In this document: positions 37,349-41,520 of the stretch, piece by piece
Layout of the letters: each line of letters opens with the position of its first letter
Numbering within the stretch: position 1 is the stretch's first letter
Source: a virus
Length of the DNA stretch: 41,520 nucleotides
IMG/VR virus record: IMGVR_UViG_3300027852_000078
Span: 1 to 41,520 of that record
Direction: 5' to 3' (one strand)
Notes under the pieces: model-generated
What the model saw: the letters and a program-made list of their open reading frames with translations, nothing else
What the model was told of the DNA's origin: nothing
The model's database searches: none
Translations under genes and position numbers: made by a program

Positions 37349-39976
37349 ATGGAACAGATAGACCTAGCCAAATTTAACTTTGACGTAGACGACATAGTAA
37401 AGGGAGCGGCCGAACTTAAGAAGGCGATAAACGATATTAAGAAGGACCAGGACATACTAAAAAAAGCAGGCAAAGGATCTTCTATTGCCTTCGTAGAGAA
37501 CGAAGCGACTTTAAAAGCACTTAATAAGGAATATAACCTCCATATAAAAACGCTGGCCGATAGTCAAAAAGAAGCCCAAAAAGCCGCCATAAAAGAGCAA
37601 CTCCTGGAGGCAGTACTGGGTAAAGAAGTAAAGACTATAAAACAGGCACGAGAACAAAATAAGCTATTAAACGAACTACGAAACGATGCGGACCTGGAGG
37701 AGCAGACCGAGCTACTGGGACAACTCAACGACCAATTAAATAGAAATAACGACCTAATAAGGGAGAACGTAGACGCTTATACCCAGCAAAAAATAAACGT
37801 AGGTAACTACAAAGACTCTATAGTGGAGGCCTTCGAGGAGGTAAACATATTTAGCGGAGGACTACAAAACCTAGGAGGTAATTTGTTGAGAGTGGCCGGA
37901 AATTCTAAAGAGGCGGGAGGATCTTCTAAACTTATGGGTAATGCCCTAGGAGGTGCGGCCAAAGGAGTTTGGGGACTTACTAAGGCGTCTCTTGCTTTTA
38001 TCGCTACTCCTGTAGGTGCAGTTATCGCCGTACTAGTGGGGGCGTTCCTACTTATTAAAAACGCGATGAATCGCTCGGAGGAGAGCACTAATAAACTTAC
38101 TAAGGCCTTTGCTCCTCTACAGGGCATAATTAACGGGGTACTAGCCGTATTAGAACCTCTCGGAGATTTTCTTATAGATGGGATAGTCGGAGCAATGGAG
38201 TTGGCTACGGCGGCCATATTCGAGATACAAGAGGCCTTTGCGGACTTACTATCGTTTTTAGGTTTCGAAACTGCCGCAAACAATGTACGAGACTTTAACG
38301 ACAGTCTAAAAAGTGCCGCCGCGGGAGCCGCTTCTCTTGCCGAGGCAGAGGCCGAGTTAGTCAAAATGCAACGTAAAGCCAGACTAACACAACTGGAGTA
38401 CCAAAAAGACGCGGAGAAACTAAGACAGGAGAGAGATAACGAGCAGTTAAGTATCACCAAAAGAATCGAAGCAAACGAGAAACTAGGAGTAGTACTGGAA
38501 CAACAACTACAGGACGAACTAGCCATCGCACAAACAGCGTTAAAGGTTGCTAATTTGAGAGCAGCAGCAGAGGGAGAAAGTGCCGCAGTATTGGACGAAC
38601 AGGCCGCTGCCTTGGAAACTATAGCCGACATAGAAGAGCGTATAAACTCCCAAAGATCCGAACAACTTACGAACAGAGTATCCCTTCTAAAAGAAGCGGA
38701 GGAGAAGCGCCAGGAGGCGATAGATAAGACCCTTAAGAAAATGGAGGAGGAGCTCGCCTTATTTGTAGCACAACAAGGAATAAGAGCCAAAACTTTAGAA
38801 CAGGAGATTGCCCAAGAGAAGGCCGTATCTGAGTTACGTAAGAAAATACTAGACGAAGAGTTAGCAGCGAAAAGGATATCCCAACTAGAGTACGAAACCG
38901 AAATAACAAACATGCGTAACGAGTTCGGAGCGAAACAAGCCGAACTCTTTATCGAGAACGCCGCACGAGAACTAGAGGCCTACAAACAGGTCGTAACAGA
39001 AAAACTAGAAGCAGAGGAGTTCTTAAGCGACGAAGTACTGGCCCAAAGAATCGCACAGAACGATGCGATACTCGCACAAGAGAGAGAGTTCCACGAGCTC
39101 AGACTAGAACAGGGGGTAATAGATCAAAACGAATTTGATGCCATTATAAGAGAGGCAAAGGAGACAAACCGACTAACCAACAAGGCCCTAGACGAAGAGA
39201 GAGAGGCGGTAGAAAAAGAGGAGAGATTAGCCCTTCGTGCGATAGAGTTCGAGGAGGAGATTGCCCGTATGTTAGAAGAGAAGGCGACCCAGTTAGAGAT
39301 AGAGAACGAGGTAGCCACACAAAACAAAGAAATTGCCTTAACGAGGTTGGAGGAGGAACGTATCGACGGACTGATAAGTGAGGAACTCTACCAAAAGAGA
39401 CTGGCACAGATAGACCGAAAATACAAAGAGGGAGAAAAACAAAGAGCCGAGATACTAAGAGATCAAAAAATAGACGCAGTGGCAGGAGTGTTCAATGCTG
39501 CCGCGGGTATCATAGATAAGAACTCCGCCGCAGGTAAAGCCATAGCCTTGGCACAGGCAGGTATTAATACTTACCAAGGAATATCTGCAGGAGTTAAATT
39601 AGGATACCCCGCCGCCCTACCTGCCGTAGCTTTTGCCTCTCTTACTGGTTTTAAAGCCGTAAAGGACATAGCTAAAAGTAAAGTACCTAGTGCCAAAGGT
39701 TCGGGGTCTGTAGGTGGAGGTGGTGCCGTAGGATCTAGCGGAGGCGGAGGTGGTATAAATCTAACCGGGTCCGGGATAAACCTAACCGAGATCGCCTCCA
39801 GTAATAATCGAGCCGTACAAGATCAAATAGAGAGCAACTCGAACGGACGAAACATAGAGGAGGCAGTGGAACGAGGTGCGGCCGCAGGAGCAAGAACAGG
39901 TACAGAACAAGGAAGCCAGGTAGGGATAGAAAACCTAACGGACAATCGAGATATACAACAACAAAGCAGTTTTTAA
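37349..39976 (+). CDS. Tape measure protein
   Basis: The 875-residue product has the typical tape measure layout. It has an N-terminal coiled coil (to about residue 150), a hydrophobic helical region near 205-240 (LAFIATPVGAVIAVLVGAFLLI) and a further hydrophobic stretch near 255-305. A long charged coiled coil runs from about 330 to 710, then a helical Ala-rich part, a Gly/Ser-rich linker (GSVGGGGAVGSSGGGG) and a Gln/Asn-rich end. By the usual rule of about 0.15 nm per residue it would set a tail of roughly 130 nm. It strongly supports a siphovirus or myovirus over a podovirus; no sheath gene is visible, favouring a siphovirus. Confidence 0.85.
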   Translation: MEQIDLAKFNFDVDDIVKGAAELKKAINDIKKDQDILKKAGKGSSIAFVENEATLKALNKEYNLHIKTLADSQKEAQKAAIKEQLLEAVLGKEVKTIKQAREQNKLLNELRNDADLEEQTELLGQLNDQLNRNNDLIRENVDAYTQQKINVGNYKDSIVEAFEEVNIFSGGLQNLGGNLLRVAGNSKEAGGSSKLMGNALGGAAKGVWGLTKASLAFIATPVGAVIAVLVGAFLLIKNAMNRSEESTNKLTKAFAPLQGIINGVLAVLEPLGDFLIDGIVGAMELATAAIFEIQEAFADLLSFLGFETAANNVRDFNDSLKSAAAGAASLAEAEAELVKMQRKARLTQLEYQKDAEKLRQERDNEQLSITKRIEANEKLGVVLEQQLQDELAIAQTALKVANLRAAAEGESAAVLDEQAAALETIADIEERINSQRSEQLTNRVSLLKEAEEKRQEAIDKTLKKMEEELALFVAQQGIRAKTLEQEIAQEKAVSELRKKILDEELAAKRISQLEYETEITNMRNEFGAKQAELFIENAARELEAYKQVVTEKLEAEEFLSDEVLAQRIAQNDAILAQEREFHELRLEQGVIDQNEFDAIIREAKETNRLTNKALDEEREAVEKEERLALRAIEFEEEIARMLEEKATQLEIENEVATQNKEIALTRLEEERIDGLISEELYQKRLAQIDRKYKEGEKQRAEILRDQKIDAVAGVFNAAAGIIDKNSAAGKAIALAQAGINTYQGISAGVKLGYPAALPAVAFASLTGFKAVKDIAKSKVPSAKGSGSVGGGGAVGSSGGGGGINLTGSGINLTEIASSNNRAVQDQIESNSNGRNIEEAVERGAAAGARTGTEQGSQVGIENLTDNRDIQQQSSF

Positions 39977-39978
39977 CT

Positions 39979-40278
39979 ATGGGTCCTATAGAATCGATGT
40001 TTAAAAAAATAAAGTCTATTGCTCAGAACGGACTAGAACCTTACGAAATAGGTAAAAATAACCTGGAGACAGGAGATAAAGAAGCGGAGGATAAAGCCCG
40101 AGATAGGGCGACCGTTTGCGGAGACTGCGACTTAATAACGGACGAACCTATCGATATGTTAAAAGTAAAAGACACCTCTATACCGATACTAGACAGTAAA
40201 ATGTGCGGCGATTGTTGTTGCAGCCTACCCTATTTATTAAGACAAGACCTTAAGATTTGTAAAAAATGGCAAGAGTAA
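39979..40278 (+). CDS. Small Cys-rich zinc-binding-like protein (99 aa)
   Basis: Cysteines form VCGDCDLI and, 26 residues later, MCGDCCCSLPYLLRQDLKIC, the pattern of a small zinc ribbon or knuckle. Short proteins with a C--C, C--C-C, C order are found between tape measure and capsid genes in Bacteroidota phages. The role is unknown. Its stop lies 13 bases inside the next gene. Confidence 0.6.
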   Translation: MGPIESMFKKIKSIAQNGLEPYEIGKNNLETGDKEAEDKARDRATVCGDCDLITDEPIDMLKVKDTSIPILDSKMCGDCCCSLPYLLRQDLKICKKWQE

Positions 40279-40508
40279 CACCCGTACAAAAACACCTTTT
40301 CGTCTCTGAGAATATGGATCTAGTCCGCAGACTAGTAAAAAGCGGAGACCTCAGCGGTAAGATACTGGCCGATTATAAAATGTATACTACTTATAACTCT
40401 CTTCCAGGAGAGTCCAAAATGACCGACTACGAGACGGCAGGAGAGGTCTGCGGTTGTGGTTCTCGTACAATAATGAACGCTATAAAAAGCATGGAGTCGG
40501 TAATATAA
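40266..40508 (+). CDS. Small HTH-like protein (80 aa)
   Basis: The C-terminal half (YETAGEVCGCGSRTIMNAIKSMESVI) has the spacing of a helix-turn-helix recognition unit, and the rest is helical (VRRLVKSGDLSGKILADYKMY). It may be a transcriptional regulator of the head operon that begins 70 bases downstream. It overlaps the preceding gene. The stop codon lies inside the tandem RTAAACWRT site. Confidence 0.55.
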   Translation: MARVTPVQKHLFVSENMDLVRRLVKSGDLSGKILADYKMYTTYNSLPGESKMTDYETAGEVCGCGSRTIMNAIKSMESVI

Positions 40509-40522
40509 ACAGTATAAACAAT
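40505..40522 (+). promoter_or_regulatory. Tandem 9-bp site ATAAACAGT/ATAAACAAT
   Basis: A third tandem pair with the 9-bp period of 11111-11128 and 30215-30232, fitting RTAAACWRT twice. It overlaps the stop codon of the HTH-like gene and lies 57 bases before the protease start. Confidence 0.55.
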
Positions 40523-40524
40523 AA

Positions 40525-40544
40525 TTTGTAAGACTTCTTACAAA
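40525..40544. promoter_or_regulatory. 20-bp palindrome TTTGTAAGA-CT-TCTTACAAA
   Basis: Perfect 9-base arms with a 2-base centre lie directly after the tandem site and 21 bases before the promoter element. No T run follows, so an operator is more likely than a terminator. Confidence 0.65.
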
Positions 40545-40565
40545 CGAGCTACCTTGTTTTATTTC

Positions 40566-40573
40566 TACTTTTG
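40566..40573 (+). promoter_or_regulatory. TAnnTTTG promoter element (TACTTTTG) of capsid operon
   Basis: TACTTTTG matches the -7 consensus exactly and lies 5 bases before the ATG at 40579, so the mRNA may be leaderless or nearly so. The palindrome and tandem motif just upstream make this the best-defined regulated promoter of the genome. Confidence 0.6.
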
Positions 40574-40578
40574 TAGTA

Positions 40579-41520
40579 ATGGAAGGTAAAATCTACATTA
40601 TAGGCCACATAGGCGACATAGACGGAATTATAGGAGTTACTCTTATAGACGTTCTATCCCAGGTTAAAAACCAGGAGACGGCCACTTCCTTTACGGTCTA
40701 CATAGATAGTCCAGGCGGAGAGGTCGAAGTAGGAGAGAGTATCTACAAATATCTTAAAGCCTTGAAAATACCGGTAAAAACGGTAGGATCTAATATGGTT
40801 GCAAGTATAGCAACTGTAATTTTTATGGCTGGAGATACCCGTGTAATAAATGAAGGTTGCGAGTTTATGATCCATTTACCAATGGGAGGGATAGACTACG
40901 CTACTGCCGACGAGTTAGAAAACTACAGTAAGGTTATAAAGAATATCGAAAATAGAATGATTAAATTCTACTCGGACGTTACTGGTATGGAGAGAGAAGC
41001 GGTAGAACCTTTACTAAAAAATGAAACTTGGCTAACGCCCGAACAGCTTAAGAGCTTCGGATTTATAACAGGAGACACTCCTCTAAAAATCACTGCGAAG
41101 GCACGAGTATCTAAATTTAATACTAATAAAAAAAATAGAAAGATGGCAAAGTCAAAAAAGACTAAAAATAAGTTTTGGGCCAAAATGGAGGCCCTGCTAG
41201 ACGATTTTAGTAAAGCGGGTAAAGCGACAAATTTAATTTTGTTAGCTGCCGACCAGACAGAGGTAGACTTCTTCGAACTAGAAGAGGGTACGGACATTAG
41301 CGAAGGTGCTAGAGCCCGTATAGACGGTAAAGATGCAGAGGGGGAGATAACGATGGCCGACGGTCGTGTAATCACTTTCGAAGCAGGAGCAGTTAAAACA
41401 ATCGTAGAGGCTTCGGGAGGAGACGACGACGACATGGACCTGGAAGAGGCTATGCAAGCTATCGAAGATTTAGAGGCCGACAAAGCGGAGGACGCTTTAG
41501 AAATAAAAGCCCTAATCGGA
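40579..41520 (+). CDS. ClpP-like capsid maturation protease fused to scaffold (runs off the window)
   Basis: The frame stays open from this ATG to the last base and continues at position 1. Residues 1-170 are a ClpP/SppA-type serine protease: FTVYIDSPGGEVEVGESIY (oxyanion region), NMVASIATVIFMAGDTRV with nucleophile Ser76, and FMIHLPMGG with His99. The third residue is Glu149 (KNETWLTPEQLKSFGFI) where ClpP has Asp, as in related phage proteases. A basic linker (NKKNRKMAKSKKTKNK) leads to a scaffold-like domain. The complete product, about 365 residues, would assemble the procapsid, cleave scaffold and perhaps the capsid N-arm, and precedes the capsid gene. Confidence 0.9.
   Translation, partial: MEGKIYIIGHIGDIDGIIGVTLIDVLSQVKNQETATSFTVYIDSPGGEVEVGESIYKYLKALKIPVKTVGSNMVASIATVIFMAGDTRVINEGCEFMIHLPMGGIDYATADELENYSKVIKNIENRMIKFYSDVTGMEREAVEPLLKNETWLTPEQLKSFGFITGDTPLKITAKARVSKFNTNKKNRKMAKSKKTKNKFWAKMEALLDDFSKAGKATNLILLAADQTEVDFFELEEGTDISEGARARIDGKDAEGEITMADGRVITFEAGAVKTIVEASGGDDDDMDLEEAMQAIEDLEADKAEDALEIKALIG
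41410..41513. repeat. Right copy of terminal overlap
   Basis: Matches bases 1-101 except for one extra GAC (four Asp codons instead of three). The final seven bases (41514-41520) diverge from the sequence that follows the left copy, which suggests low-quality end sequence or mixed variants. Confidence 0.9.

Noticed and set aside
37807-38913. 368-codon reverse-strand frame
   Set aside because: Complement of the coiled-coil region of the tape measure gene; composition (Ser/Ala/Ile/Cys-rich) is that of antisense codons.
1-41520. Temperate phage with integrase and attachment site
   Set aside because: No tyrosine or serine recombinase, excisionase or plasmid-partition gene was found on either strand; the XRE-like regulator alone does not show lysogeny.

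Overview
This window is an almost complete tailed-phage genome, very probably from a phage of a Bacteroidota host (flavobacterium-like). Every convincing gene is on the + strand and genes are tightly packed with TAATG/ATGA overlaps. Shine-Dalgarno sequences are essentially absent, and several transcription units start with a TAnnTTTG -7 element, the promoter type of Bacteroidota. No integrase, excisionase or partition gene is visible, so a lytic lifestyle is the simplest reading. The two ends overlap: bases 1-101 repeat 41410-41513, with one GAC codon of difference. The molecule is therefore circular or circularly permuted, about 41.4 kb, and the window cuts the capsid protease-scaffold gene in two.

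Reading across the junction there are two blocks. The late block runs from 30.5 kb through the end to 11.0 kb. It holds terminase small and large subunits, small unknowns, neck/connector proteins, two large tail proteins, a tape measure protein and two small proteins. Then come a ClpP-like protease fused to a scaffold (split by the window ends), the major capsid protein, a portal and a DUF6712-like head-tail connector. A pair of paralogous virion proteins flanks the portal region. Fibre-like proteins with a shared N-terminal adaptor follow. Last is a lysis cassette of three small membrane proteins, an N-acetylmuramoyl-L-alanine amidase and a one-gene (u-)spanin. Tail genes precede head genes, the reverse of the usual order.

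The early/replication block runs from 11.4 to 21.4 kb: an XRE-type regulator, a HeH/SAP-like protein with acidic repeats, a DUF2800 nuclease, a DUF2815 ssDNA-binding-like protein, family A DNA polymerase, VapE-type primase-helicase, VRR-NUC nuclease and SNF2-type helicase, plus a predicted papain-like cysteine peptidase. An accessory block from 21.5 to 30.1 kb holds a solitary secreted protein with its own promoter and terminator, two internally deleted methyltransferase relics, an SPFH/band-7 protein, a pentapeptide-repeat protein, a DnaQ-like exonuclease, an HD phosphohydrolase, an MT-A70 adenine methyltransferase and many small unknowns.

The most interesting non-coding features are: (i) a structured RNA locus between the DUF2815 gene and DNA polymerase, starting with a tRNA-like fold whose anticodon arm is about 12 nt too long and continuing into about 240 nt of nested helices ending in a T run; (ii) a tandem 9-bp motif, RTAAACWRT twice, found three times, in front of the regulator gene, the terminase operon and the protease-capsid operon, which looks like a phage-wide regulatory site; (iii) an acidic DDDKDKGT/S repeat shared by a virion gene and a replication gene.
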